From JASGCP01 sp965263285 (lineage in GTDB: Bacteria > Bacteroidota > Bacteroidia > Chitinophagales > Chitinophagaceae): a stretch of 64,000 bases of DNA. The stretch covers positions 806,001 through 870,000 of the forward strand of contig CBDHHD010000004.1 in NCBI GenBank assembly GCA_965263285.1. The letters are read 5' to 3'. Position numbers and translations under genes: made by a program. Shown piece after piece: positions 48,201 through 63,200 of this stretch (positions are counted from its first letter, which is position 1; every line of letters starts with the position of its first letter). Under the pieces are notes generated by a model. It had not been told where the DNA came from, searched no databases, and was given only the letters and a program-made list of their open reading frames with translations.

Positions 48201-51200
48201 TTTCTATTTTTCTTTTTTTCTTCTTCAGTTTGAAAAGGGTTTTTAATGAATCGTTCTGCAGTCAATTCAGGTCTATTCAAATATCCTCTTGCTACCCCAT
48301 CACCTCCAATGTATAATTCTCCAATGCTTCCTTGAGGCAAAATATTAAGATAAGAAGATAAAATAAAATATTGATATCCTTGATAATGCTTCCCTATATC
48401 CCAAGTCATTTTTTCATATTTTTCATCAAATACAATCTTTTGACAAGAACTACCAACCGTTGTTTCAGTAGGACCATATTCATCATAAATAACAAACTGA
48501 TCCTGATTAGGCAAGCTTAATAATTTTGTTTTCAATGACTCTCCACCTAAAATAACGGTTAATTTATATGGCAAATCTATCGTTTCAGCTATTTGTTCAA
48601 AAAAAGAAGGTGTTACTTTAATCAAATCAATAGATTGTTTAGACAAATGTGAAACATAATCTTCTACATACCCCTTTTCCCCTTTATACACATAGATATA
48701 ATAACCAAACACTAAAGGATAGATTAAAGTAGTTATAGTTAAATCAAAAGCGTATTCTCCAGAGAAATCAACCTTATACCTATGATTAGACACATGAAGT
48801 AATGAATAGATATTCGTTAGATAACCAAGTACATTTTCATGAATTATCATCACTCCTTTAGGATTTCCTGTTGTACCTGAAGTGTAAATAATATATGCCA
48901 AAGCATGAGGACTAATGATTAATGGTAAATGGTTAATGGTTAATGAATATAATTTTTTTAGAAATTGTTCATCTGTTAAATTAACAATTGGAAACTGAAC
49001 ATTTGCAATTTGCAATTTGCAATTTGTAATTAAACACTTAGGTTGAGTATCCTGTAAAATAAATAAAATTCTCTCTTCTGGATATTCGGGTGAGATAGGG
49101 CAATAAGCAGAGCCACTCTTAAGCACTCCTAAGATAGCAATAATTATCCATTCACTTCGCTCTAATAGCAAACAAATAATATCATCTGCTTTAGTATTAT
49201 AATTGCTGTACAAATAATGAGCTAATTGATTGGCTTTACTATTTAACTCTTGATAGGTTAATTGCTTCTCCTCAAATACCACCGCTATATTATTCGGTGT
49301 TCTTTCCACTTGCTCTTCAAACAGCTGATGTATGGTTTTATCTTTAGGATGCTCTTTTTCAGTTTTGTTATAATCGTATACAAGATAATTGTATTCTTCA
49401 TTATCTATTAGTATAAGTTCTTGTTCTAATTTATTGTAGCCAATAGGGATTTGTTGCAATAGCAAAGACATTAATTTTAATAGCCTTTCTATTTGCTTCA
49501 CCTCAAACAGCTCACCTGCATATTTAATTTCTACACTAAGCACACTATCTTTCTCATAAGCCAATACAGTCAATGGATAATCTGTCTTTTCTACTGAAGA
49601 TAAAAATATAGGCAATAATGCATGTGCATCTTGATTATCTTTGTTTGTAGGTATCGGATAATTCTCATACACTACCATCGTAGCAAATAAACGATCTGAA
49701 GCATTGCTATGTAAACTACTTAAATTAGTATGTGTTAACTGATTCAATTGCTCCGTATCTTTCTGAATATTCTTTAATATATTTAATATGCTCTCATTAG
49801 AATCATGTCGCACTACCAAGGGTAGTGTGTTAATATACAAACCTACGGATTGCTCTATATCATTAATAGGCAAGCTTCTACCTGAAAGCGTTATGCCAAT
49901 AATATTGTCATTTCTGTTGTCATATACACTTAATGCCTTGCTCCAACACCACATGATTAAATTACTCCAGGTAAGTCCTTCTTGTTTAATAAAACTTGAC
50001 AAAGCTCTGTATTCCTTATCTCTTATCTTAACCCCTTTTGATATGGGTTCTTGAATAAATTTGTAGTCTAACAGATTAATACCGTTCGCCTCTTGCTTTC
50101 TCAATCCCCTTACTTCTATCGTTCTTTCTACACCGGATAGATAATCTACCCACCATCTATCATGTGTATTATTTTTACTTTTTACTTGCAGATATTCTTG
50201 TGCACTCAAATAGGCTCGATCCTCTAATAATTCAACTGGTGTATTTTGATTTATTAAACTATTATAAACTTCATGAATATAATTTAATAAATTAGGATTA
50301 CTCCACCCATCACTTATCGCATGATGATTACTATATAAAACCACAAACTCTTCTTTATCTACTTGTATCAAATAAACCCTTAATAAATTACCCTTCGCTA
50401 AATCATAGTCCTCTTTCCTATCTTCTATTCGAATACCCTCTATCGCTTTTTCTTTATTTCTCTTATGCTGAATATCTCTAAATCGATAATCTAATGTTAT
50501 CTTCTTATCTATAATCTGCACTATCTCTTCTTCCCAATTAAACCGAACTCTTAGTCCAGGATAACGATCCAATGCTTGTTGCCATGACTGAATAAAATAA
50601 TCCTCATTCACTTGGCTTTTATATTTCCACAATAACTGAACCTTATACGCATCGTCTCCTTCAGACTTACTCAAATAATGATAGATAAATCCTGCTTGTA
50701 AACTATTGGCTACATAAATGGCTTGTATCTCATTGTCTATTTGCAATCTATTGAGCAAGTCTTTGCTTAGTATATAATGCGTATCGCTTGGAGTAAGATA
50801 AGAACGATTGACTGACTGAATATAATTAGTAATAACAATCATTTCTTGCTTAAAATATATTGAAAGATTATCTATATATTCCTTAGTCAGCCTTCCTCGT
50901 ATTGAAAATCCCAAAACACCATTTGCACCCACTCCCCCATTGATATCTAACCAAAGATTGCTTTTATTTTTATTAGATACCGACATCCCACTTGACTCAT
51001 TTGTTAAAAACCAATCTTGTTGCTCTTCTTTCTTAAATACCCCCAAGTAGTTAAAGCTAATCTTTGGCAAATGCTTATACCCTCTTATAAATCCATAGCC
51101 AATGCCTTTATTGGGGATTCTTCTCAACTCCTCCTTTACTTCAATAATTGACTCTTGCACATTATCATATATAGGTAGATGGATAGGCACAATACTCGTA

Positions 51201-54200
51201 AACCAGCCCATTGTCTTAGAAATATCTATATCGTCTTGTAACGACTCTCTCCCATGACCTTCTAATAGAATAGATACCTCCTGCTCATCAAATAGCTTTC
51301 CTAAGGCTCTTGCTAAGGCAGTTAATAACAAATCGTTTATCTCTGTATGAAATACTTGATTCGCAGATAGCAATAGATAATTAGTTATATCACTATCTAT
51401 TGTAATAGTTGTAAAACAACTCTCTTCTTGTATAAGAATCTTTGATGAGAATTTTATTATATTCTCTTGCACCTTCTTCTCTACACCTTCCCAATAGCTT
51501 AATTCATTGGGATATTTTATTATGTACTCTTTCCCCAAATTTACCCATTGGCGATAGCTGGTTCGTTTAGCTAATAGCTTCTTGCCTGCATACACTGTTT
51601 CTATATCTTCCAACAAAATACGCCAACTCACTGCATCAATAATAAGATGATGTGCAGCAATAAATATTCTCGCAGTCTTGTTTTTATATCCCCATATATA
51701 AGCTATCTGATAGGTCTTCCCTTCGTAGATGTTAAAACCATCTTGCCAACTCGTATATTGCTTTTTTAATTTCTCTTCAAATACACTAGTACCCTCTTGT
51801 TCATTCCATTCTCGAATATCAAGTACTTCTAATGGTGTTACTTCTTTCTTACTATCATAATATTGAATAATATTTTCATCTGTATCTTTTCTATAGGAAA
51901 GTCTAAAGGCATCATGCTGTTCAACAATTTTTTCTATCGCTATCTTCAATTTTTCTATTTCTAATTCTGGGGTCTCTATTAAAAAAGATTGATTATAATG
52001 ATGCTCATTAGTCAGTTTTAATTCAAAAAAATATTGTTGTATCGGCAATAAGGACAACTCGCCTAATAGTTTGCCTTGTTCAGATAGATACACTTTAATT
52101 TGATGGCTACTCAATACATGCGCTACCATTCTTTCGATGGTTCTATGTTCAAAAACATCCTTCACACTTAACTCCTTTCCTAATTCACTTCTCACTCTGC
52201 TACTCAACTGAATAGATTTAATGCTATCTCCACCTACCCTAAAAAAATCATCTTGTACTCCTATATTATTATTTCCTAATAATTTCTCCCAAATAGATAG
52301 TAGCTGTTGTTCTAATTCATTTTTAGGTGCTTTGTATTCTTTGCTATCAGTAAGGTTATATTCTATGGCTAATAATGCCTTTCTATCCAATTTGCCATTC
52401 ACCGTTAAAGGCATCTGCTCTATTTGCAACAGCCCTGTAGGCACCATATAGTCAGGCAATTGCTTAGAGAGATAACTTCTTAATTCTTCTACATCTACCT
52501 GTTCCTTAGCCACAAAATACCCCACTAAGTATTTATTTTCTGCTTTCTTATTAACCAATACCACAGCTTGTTCTATCATCCTAAAATCCTGAAATCCTTC
52601 AATCCTAGTCTGAAATCCTTGAATCCTATTCTCTATTTCTCCTAATTCAATTCTGTAGCCCCTTATCTTCGCTTGAAAATCATTCCTACCTATATATTCA
52701 ATATTGCCATCGGATAGCATTCGCACTATGTCTCCTGTTTTATATAATCTCCCATTTCTATTTTTCTTTTTATCTTCTTCTGTTTGAAAAGGATTTTTAA
52801 TAAAGCATTCTACAGTTAACTCTAGTTTATTCAAGTATCCTCTTGCTAATCCATCGCCTCCAATGTACAATTCGCCAATAGATCCTTGGGGCAATAAAAG
52901 ACCCTCTTTATTTAATATATATATACAAGTATTCGATATGGGAGATCCTATATTCAAATCAATTGTATTATTTAAAGAAGAAACAAGACTAGTAATAGTA
53001 GTCTCCGTAGGTCCATACTCATTTAAAAAAAGTATGTTATCAAATATTGTTTTATATACTTTATTTCTTATCTCATTTGTTACACGCTCTCCTCCAAGAA
53101 TCAATCTATTGAGTGTTGGCAATGTCACTATTGGTAAACTATTAAAATAAGAAGGTGTCGTGTGAAAATGTGTAATTTCATTTTTATTTATAAAACTAAT
53201 TAAACCATCTACATCTTGTATTAATTCTTCTGATATCATAAAAAGAGTAAATCCTTTTAGAAGAGGTATAAAAAATTGCTCCACTGATGGGTCAAAAATA
53301 TATGAGAAAAAATTAAGCATTCTTTCTTCATCTTGCCAAAAATGACTCTTATCTAAAGCATAGATAAGATTTATAACTCCTCCATGTTCAATCATCACTC
53401 CTTTAGGATTTCCTGTTGTTCCAGAAGTATAAATAATATAAGCTAAGGAACGAGAGCTAATAGTTAATGGTAAATGGTTAATGGTTAATGAATATAATTC
53501 TTTTAGAAATTGTTCATCCATTAAATTAACAATTAGAAAGTGAACATTTTCAATTTTCAATTTGCAATTTGTAATTAAACACTTAGACTGAGTGTCTTGT
53601 AAAATAAACAATATCCGCTCTTCAGGGTATTCGGGAGAAATAGGACAATAAGCAGCTCCGCTCTTAAACACTCCTAAAATAGCAACAATCATCCATTCAC
53701 TTCGCTCCAATAACAAACAAATAATATCGTCTGCTTTAGTTTGATAATTATTGTGCAAATAATGTGCTAACTGATTAGCTTTGTTATTTAACTCTTGGTA
53801 GGTTAGTTGCTTCTCCTCAAATACCACTGCTATGTTATTCGGCGTTCTTGCTACTTGCTCTTCAAATAACTGATGTATGGTTTTATCTTTAGGATACTCT
53901 CTCTCTGTTTTGTTGTAGTCATATATAAGATAATTGTATTCTCTATCATCAATAAATCTTATTGAGCTTAATTTATTATTCAACTTATCTTTCCCTATCT
54001 GCGTTAGAATAAATTCATAAGTCTTTACAAATCGCTCTACTGTTTCTCGTTTATAGAGTGCTGTAGCATAGTTAAAATAGATTTGCAATTGATCATTTCT
54101 TTCCCATACCATCGTAGTTATATCAAATTTCGCTGGTATTATATTTGTCCTTTTACTTTGATAAGACTTAAACAATGTTGTAGCATCACCGCCAACATCT

Positions 54201-57200
54201 TGTACTCCAAACATAATTTGAAAAATCGGATGGCGACTCGTATCTCGTTCTACATGCAATTCCTCTACTAATTGCTCAAAAGGAATATCTTGATTGTTTT
54301 GCCCTTGCTCAACAATAACATTTACTTTTTCAATATATGCCTTCAAGGTATCCTTGAAATCTATTTGCACTCTCAAAGCTAAGCTATTGACAAAAAAGCC
54401 AATCATATCTTCTGTACCTGCATAATGCCTATTTGCAAAGGGAGAACCTACTACAATGTCTTGCTCATTGCTATAGACAGATAAAAACAAATAATAACCA
54501 GATAGCAAAACACTATATAAACTTGCATTTAATTCTTTAGCTACTGCTTTTAAATTTTGACTAGTTTCTTTTGACAACAAAGCAACAATAGCATCTCCCT
54601 CATAGTTAATTTCTAAAGGACGAGAAAAATCAGTAGCTAAATGACTATTATTATATCCATCTAATTGTCCTTTCCAATAGTTAAGCTCTTTCTTGTATCG
54701 TGTACCTTGCAAAAAATTCCTTTGCCATAAAGCATAATCCTTGTATTGTATAGTAGTTGTATGTATTAATGGTTGATGATTCATTAATAATTGATACGCC
54801 TGATACACTTCTTTTTGAAACACCTCTACAGACCATCCATCAAAAGCTATATGATGAACCACTATCGTTAATACGACCTGTCCATCTTTCTTTTTGGGCA
54901 TGAAAAACTTTATCTGTATAGGCAATTCCTTATCTAATTGAAACGAATAGCTTATTGCACTTAATATCTTCTCCTCTACATCACTCTTGCTACTATAGAT
55001 TTCTTCTTGTATTAGATTGTCTGATATCGCCTTAACAGACTGATAAGCAATGCTCTTTTCATTTTCTTGAATAATCGTCCGTAGAACCTCATGCTTCTCT
55101 ACTACAAATAGCAATGATTCTTTTAGCTTTTCTTTATCTACTGACTTGTCCATTTCAAACACCATTGATATATTATACACCGCACTATTTTTCTGATCAT
55201 ACTGATAGATAAACCATAACCTATTTTGTGCGTAGGACAATACTTGCTCTTCTTCACTATTAAAAGACTGTTTTTGTACAGCTATTATTTCTATATTACC
55301 TTCTAACAAATACGCTGCTAACTGTCGAATAGTACTTCTTTCAAAAATAATTCTAACAGAAAAACAAGTATTAAATTCCTTATTTATTAGATTCATTAAA
55401 CGAATACTCAAAATACTATTACCGCCTAATCTAAAAAAAGATTGCGTTACACTTAATTCTAATTCGGCTATTTGTAATAAGTTTGACCATATTTTTAATA
55501 ACCGTTCTTCTGTATTGTTCTTTGGCAATTCTATAACTTCACCACTTATTTTATATTCAATATTTAATAATGTCCTTCTATCTAATTTCCCATTCACTGT
55601 TAAAGGCATCTGCTCTATTTGAACCAATCCTGTAGGCAGCATATAGTCAGGCAATTGCTTAGAGAGATAACTTCTTAATTCTTCTACATCTATCTGTTCC
55701 CTAGCCACAAAATATCCCACTAAATATTTATTATCTCCTTTCTCATTAACCAATACCACGACTTGTTCAATAACTTGTTCATCCTTTAATCCTTCAATCC
55801 TAGTCTGAAATCCTTGAATCCTATTCTCTATCTCCCCTAATTCAATTCTATAGCCTCTTATCTTCACTTGAAAATCATTCCTCCCTATATATTCAATATT
55901 CCCATCGGAGAGCATTCGCACTAAATCTCCTGTTTTGTATATTCGCTCATTTTTGTTTTGCTTTTTTTCTTCTTCAGTTTGAAAAGGGTTTTTTATAAAT
56001 CGTTCTGCAGTCAATTCAGGTCTATTCAAATATCCTCTTGCTACACCATCGCCTCCAATGTATAACTCTCCAATAGCACCCATAGGCAACGGTTTATGTG
56101 TGGGATTCAAAACATAATATTTTGTATTAGTAATAGGCTTTCCAATATGTAAGGAAATATCAAATTCGTCTATATATATATGAGTACTTCCCATTACACA
56201 ATATTCTGTAGGACCAAAAGCATTAATCAATATTCCTGTTCTATGTTTACAAGTTATCAAGTTTGTTATTCTATCTCCCCCTACAAATAGTATTCTTAAA
56301 TTAATAATATCTAATTGTTCAACAATAATAGGTGGCAACAATGCAATTTCTATATTATTTTGACGTATAAAAGACAACAATAAATCATTAGACTTTCTAA
56401 TATCATCAGAAATCAGATATAAAGAATAACCTAATAGTAATGCTGTATAATATTCCCAAACAGACGCATCAAATATATAATTACTATATCCTAAGAAATG
56501 AATAGTTGTACTAAATAAATCATCAAATATATTTTTATGGTGATACACTAAATTACTAACACTTTGATGTGTTACCATTACACCCTTCGGCAATCCCGTT
56601 GTTCCAGATGTGTAAATGATATATACCAAAGCATGAGAGCTAATGGTTAATGGCAAATGGTGAATGGTTAATGAATATAATTCTTTTAGAAATTGTTCAT
56701 CTATTACATTAACAATTGTAAACCGAACATTTTCAATTTTCAATTTGCAATTTGTAATTAAACACTTAGGTTGAGTATCCTGTAAAATAAATAAAATTCT
56801 CTCTTCTGGATACTCAGGCGAAATAGGACAATAAGCAGCTCCACTTTTAAGCACTCCTAAAATAGCAATAATCATCCATTCACTTCGTTCTAATAATAAA
56901 CAAATAATATCGTCTGCTTTAGTATCATAATTGTGATGCAAATAATGTGCTAGCTGATTAGCTTTGTTATTTAACTCTTGATAAGTTAATTTTTTATCCT
57001 CAAATATCACCGCTATGTTATTCGGCGTTCTTGCTACTTGCTCTTCAAATAACTGATGTATGGTTTTGTCTTTGGGGTAGTCTCTTTCTGTTTTGTTATA
57101 ATCGTATACAAGATAATTGTATTCTTCATTATCTATTAGTATAAGTTCTTGTTCTAATTTATTGTAACCAATAGGAATTTGTTGCAATAGCAAAGACATT

Positions 57201-60200
57201 AATTTTAATAGCCTTTCTATTTGTTTCTCCTCAAACAACTCTCCTGCATATTTAATTTCTACACTAAGCACACTATCTTTCTCATAAGTCAATACAGTCA
57301 ATGGATAATCTATCTTTTCTACTGATGATAAAAATATAGGCATTAATGTATTCGCTTCTTGATTATCTTTGTTTGTAGGTATCGGATAATTCTCATACAC
57401 TACCATCGTAGCAAATAAACGATCTGAAGCATTGCTATGTAAACCACTTAAATGAATATGCGTTAGCTGATTTAATTGCTCCGTATCTTTCTGAATATTT
57501 TTTAATATATTTAATATGCTCTCATTAGAACTATGTCGCACTACCAAGGGTAGCGTGTTGATATACAAACCTACCGATTGCTCTATATCATTAATTGGCA
57601 ACCCTCTGCCTGAAAGTGTTATACCAATAATGTTCTCATGTCTATTGTCATGTATACTTAATGCCTTGCTCCAACACCACATGATTAGATTACTCCAGGT
57701 AAGTCCTTCTTGTTTAATGAAATTTGACAAAGCACTATATTCTTTATCCTTTATCTTGATAATTTTTGAGATGGGTTCTTGAATAAATTTGTAGTCTAAC
57801 AGATTAATACCGTTCGCCTCTTGCTTTCTCAATCCCCTTACTTCTATCGTTCTTTCTACACCGGATAGATAATCTACCCACCATCTATCATGTGTATCCT
57901 TTTTACTTTTTACTTGCAAATATTCTTGTGCCCTCAAATAGGCTTGATCCTCTAATAGTTCAACTGGTGTATTTTGGTTTATTAAACTATTATAAACTTC
58001 ATGAATATAATTTAATAAATTAGGATTGCTCCATCCATCACTTATTGCATGATGATTACTATATAAAACCACAAACTCTTCTTTATCTACTTGTATCAAA
58101 TAAACCCTTAATAAATTACCCTTCGCTAAATCATAGTCCTCTTTTCTGTCTTCTATGCAAATAGTCTCTATCGCTTTTTCTTTATTTCTCTTATCCTGAA
58201 TATCTCTAAATCGATAATCTAATGTTATCTTCTTATCTATAATCTGCACTATCTCTTCTTCCCAATTAAACCGAACTCTTAACCCAGGATAACGATCTAA
58301 GGCTTGTTGCCATGACTGAATAAAATAATCCTCATTCACTTGGCTTTTATATTTCCACAATAACTGAACCTTATACGCATCGTCTCCTTCAGACTTACTC
58401 AAATAATGATAGATAAATCCTGCTTGTAAACTATTGGCTACATAAATGGCTTGTATCTCATTTTCTTGTTGCAATCTATTGAGTAAATCTTTGCTTAGTA
58501 TATAATTCGTATCACTTGTAGTAAGATAAGATCTATTGACTGACTGAATATAATTAGTAATAACAATCATTTCTTGCTTAAAATATATTGAAAGATTATC
58601 TATATATTCCTTAGTCAGCCTTCCTCGTATTGAAAATCCCAAAACACCATTTGCACCCACTCCCCCATTGATATCTAACCAAAGATTGCTTTTATTTTTA
58701 TTAGATACCGACATCCCACTTGATTCATTTGTTAAAAACCAATCTTGTTGCTCTTCTTTCTTAAATACTCCTAAGTAGTTAAAGCTAATCTTTGGCAAAT
58801 GCTTATATCCTCTTATAAATCCATAGCCAATGCCTTTATTGGGGATTCTTCTCAACTCCTCCTTTACTTCAATAATTGACTCTTGTACATCATCATGTAT
58901 AGGTAGATGAATAGGCACAATACTCGTAAACCAGCCCATTGTCTTAGAAATATCTATATCATCTTGTAACGACTCTCTCCCATGACCTTCTAATAAAATA
59001 GATACCTCCTGCTCATCAAATAGCTTTCCTAGTGCTCTTGCTAAGGCAGTTAATAACAAATCGTTTATCTCTGTATGAAATACTTGATTCGCAGATAGCA
59101 ATAGATAATTAGTTATATCACTATCTATTGCAATAGTTGTAAAACAACTCTCTTCTTGTATAGTAATCTTTGATGATATCTTTGCAATATTTTTTTGGAC
59201 TTTATTCTCTATCACTTCCCAATAGGTTAATTCATTAGGATATTTTGTTATGTACTCTTTCCCCAAATTTACCCATTGGCGATAGCTCGTTCGTTTAGCT
59301 AATAGCTTCTTGCCTGCATACACTGTTTCTATATCTTCCAACAAAATACGCCAACTCACTGCATCAATAATAAGATGGTGTGTAGAAATAAATATTCTCG
59401 CTATCTTATTTTTATATCCCCATATATAAGATATCTGATAGGTCTTCCCTTCGTAGATGTTAAAACCATCTTGCCAACTCGTGTATTGCCTTTTTAATTT
59501 CTCTTCAAATACAACAGTTCCTTCTTGCAGATTCCATTCGCTAATATCAAGAACATCTAATGGTATGGCTTCTTTCTTACTATCATAATATTGAATAATA
59601 TTTCCTTCTGCATCTTTTCTATAGGTAAGTCTGAATGCATCATGGTGCTCAATAACTTTTTCTATCGCTATCTTCAATTTTTCTATCTCTAATTCTGGGG
59701 TCTCTATTAAAAAAGATTGATTATAATGATGCTCATTAGTCAGTTTTAATTCAAAAAAATATTGTTGTATCGGCAATAAGTTCAACTCGCCTGATAGTTT
59801 GCCTTGCTCAGATAGATACACTTTAATTTGATGGCTACTCAATACATGTGCTACCATTCTTTCGATGGTTCTATGTTCAAAAACATCCTTCACACTCAAT
59901 TCCCTTCCTAATTCACTTCTCACTCTACTGCTCAACTGAATAGACTTAATACTATCTCCTCCTACCCTAAAAAAATCATCTTGTACACCAATACTGTTAT
60001 TGCCTAATAATTTCTCCCAAATAGATAGTAGCTGTTGTTCTAATTCATTTTTAGGGGCTTTATATTCTTTGCTATCAGCAAGGTTATATTCTATGGCTAA
60101 TAATGCCTTTCTATCCAATTTGCCATTCACCGTTAAAGGCATCTGCTCTATTTGCAACAGCCATATAGGCACCATATAGTCAGGCAATTGCTTAGACAAA

Positions 60201-63200
60201 TAACTTCTTAATTCTTCAATATCTACCTGTTCCTTAGCAACAAAATATCCCACTAAATATTTATTATCTCCTTTCTCATTAACCAACACCACAGCTTGTT
60301 CTATCATCCTAAAATCCTGAAATCCTTGAATCCTAATCTGGAATCCTTGAATCCTATTCTCTATCTCTCCTAATTCAATTCTATAGCCCCTTATCTTCAC
60401 TTGAAAATCATTCCTCCCTATATATTCAATATTCCCATCGGAGAGCATTCGCACTAAATCTCCTGTTTTGTATATTCGCTCATTTTTGTTTTGCTTTTTT
60501 TCTTCTTCAGTTTGAAAAGGGTTTTTTATAAACCGTTCTGCAGTCAATTCAGGTCTATTCAAATATCCTCTTGCTACACCATCGCCTCCAATGTATAATT
60601 CGCCAATAGATCCTATGGGTAACAACTGTAGATTATTATTTAATACATATATAGACTTATTATCTATAGGCTTTCCTATATTATTATTGTTATCACCCAT
60701 GCTATAATAATGCATGGTAGCGCACACTGTAATTTCAGTGGGTCCATACGCATTAAATACTTCTATCTCTTGTTCATAATATCTTTTTATTATATTTATA
60801 TTGGGTGATTCTCCTGCTAATATCATTTTATCAAGAGACAAAAAAACATCTTTTTGTAAAATAGCTGGGGGTAAAGTGGCTATTTCTATATTATTAGTTT
60901 GAATATAATTTGCTAATAAATAAAAGTCTTGTTGTATATCTGAAGATATAAGATAAGAGGTATGCCCATTACAAATAGATGCAAATAATTCAAAGACAAA
61001 TGCGTCAAAAGAATAGTTCGCATATAATAACAATCTAAAAGTATTATTTTCTTTTATAGAATCTAACCATATTCTACTCTGTGCCATTTGAAGATTTATT
61101 ACTGAACTATGTTCAATCATCACTCCTTTAGGATTCCCCGTTGTTCCAGAAGTATAGATAATATACGCTAAAGCATGAGAGTTAATGATTAATGGTAAAT
61201 GGTTAATGGTTAATGAATATAATTCTTTTAGAAATTGTTCATCTGTTACATTAACAATTGGCAACTCAATATTTTCAATTTTCAATTTGCAATTTGTAAT
61301 TAAGCACTTAGGTTGAGTGTCTCGTAAAATAAATAATACCCTTTCTTCAGGATATTCGGGTGAGATAGGGCAATAAGCAGCTCCACTCTTAAGCACTCCT
61401 AAGATAGCAATAATCATCCATTCACTTCGTTCTAACAACAAACAAATAATATCATCTGCTTTAGTATTGTAATTGTTATACAAATAATAAGCTAATTGAT
61501 TAGCTTTGTTGTTTAACTCTTGGTAGGTTAGTTGCTTCTCCTCAAATACCACCGCTATATTATTCGATGTTCTTGCTACTTGCTCTTCAAATAGCTGGTG
61601 TATGGTTTTGTCTTTGGGGTAGTCTCTTTCTGTTTTGTTATAATCGTATACAAGATAGTTGTATTCTTCATTATCTATTAGTATAAGTTCTTGTTCTAAT
61701 TTATTGTAACAAATAGGGATTTGTTGTAATAACAAAGACATTAATTTTAATAGCCTTTCTATTTGCTTCACCTCAAACAGCTCACCTGCATATTTAATTT
61801 CTACACTAAGCACACTATCTTTCTCATAAGCCAATACAGTCAATGGATAATCTATCTTTTCTACTGATGATAAAAATATAGGCAATAATGCATGTGCATC
61901 TTGATTATCTTTGTTTGTAGGTATCGGATAATTCTCATACACTACCATCGTAGCAAATAAACGATCTGAAGAATTACTATGTAAACTACTTAAATTAGTA
62001 TGTGTTAACTGATTCAATTGCTCCGTATCTTTCTGAATATTTTTTAATATATTTAATATGCTCTCATTAGAACTATGTCGCACTACCAAGGGTAGTGTGT
62101 TGATATACAAGCCTACCGATTGCTCTATATCATTAATTGGCAAGCTTCTGCCTGAAAACGTTATGCCAATAATATTCTCATTCCTATTATCATATACACT
62201 TAATGCCTTGCTCCAACACCACATGATTAAATTACTCCAGGTAAGTCCTTCTTGTTTAATAAAACTTGACAAAGCTCTGTATTCCTTATCTCTTATCTTA
62301 ACCCCTTTTGATATGGGTTCTTGAATAAATTTGTAGTCTAACAGATTAATACCGTTCGCCTCTTGCTTTCTCAATCCCCTTACATCTATCGTTCTTTCTA
62401 CACCAGATAGATAATCTACCCACCATTTACTATATATATCCTTTTTACTTTGCAGTTGTAAATACTCTTGTGCCCTCAAATAGGCTTGATCCTCTAATAG
62501 TTCAACTGGTGTATTTTGATTTATTAAACTATTATAAACTTCATGAATATAATTTAATAAATTAGGATTACTCCATCCATCACTTATTGCATGATGATTA
62601 CTATATAAAACCACAAACTCTTCTTTATCTACTTGTATCAAATAAACCCTTAATAAATTACCCTTCGCTAAATCATAGTCCTCTTTCCTATCTTCTATGC
62701 AAATAGTCTCTATAGCTTTTTCTTTATTTCTCTTATCCTGAATATCTCTAAATCGATAATCTAATGTTATCTTCTTATCTATAATCTGCACTATCTCTTC
62801 TTCCCAATTAAACCGAACTCTTAACCCAGGATAACGATCTAAAGCTTGTTGCCATGACTGAATAAAATAATCCTCATTCACTTGGCTTTTATATTTCCAC
62901 AATAACTGAACTTTATACGCATCGTCTCCTTCAGACTTACTCAAATAATGATAGATAAATCCTGCTTGTAAACTATTGGCTACATAAATGGCTTGTATCT
63001 CATTTTCTTGTTGCAATCTATTAAGCAAATCTTTGCTTACTATATAATTCGTATCACTTGTAGTAAGATAAGATCTATTGACTGACTGAATATAATTAGT
63101 AATAACAATCATTTCTTGCTTAAAATATGTTGAAACCGTATCTATATATTCCTTACTCAGTCTTCCTCGTATTGAAAATCCCAAAACACCATTTGCACCT

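Noticed and set aside
45234..62324. Four plus-strand 88-codon frames starting MLSLE(S/L)CRTTKGS
   Set aside because: These are antisense shadows of the repeated C domain of the NRPS. They recur only because the modules are nearly identical.
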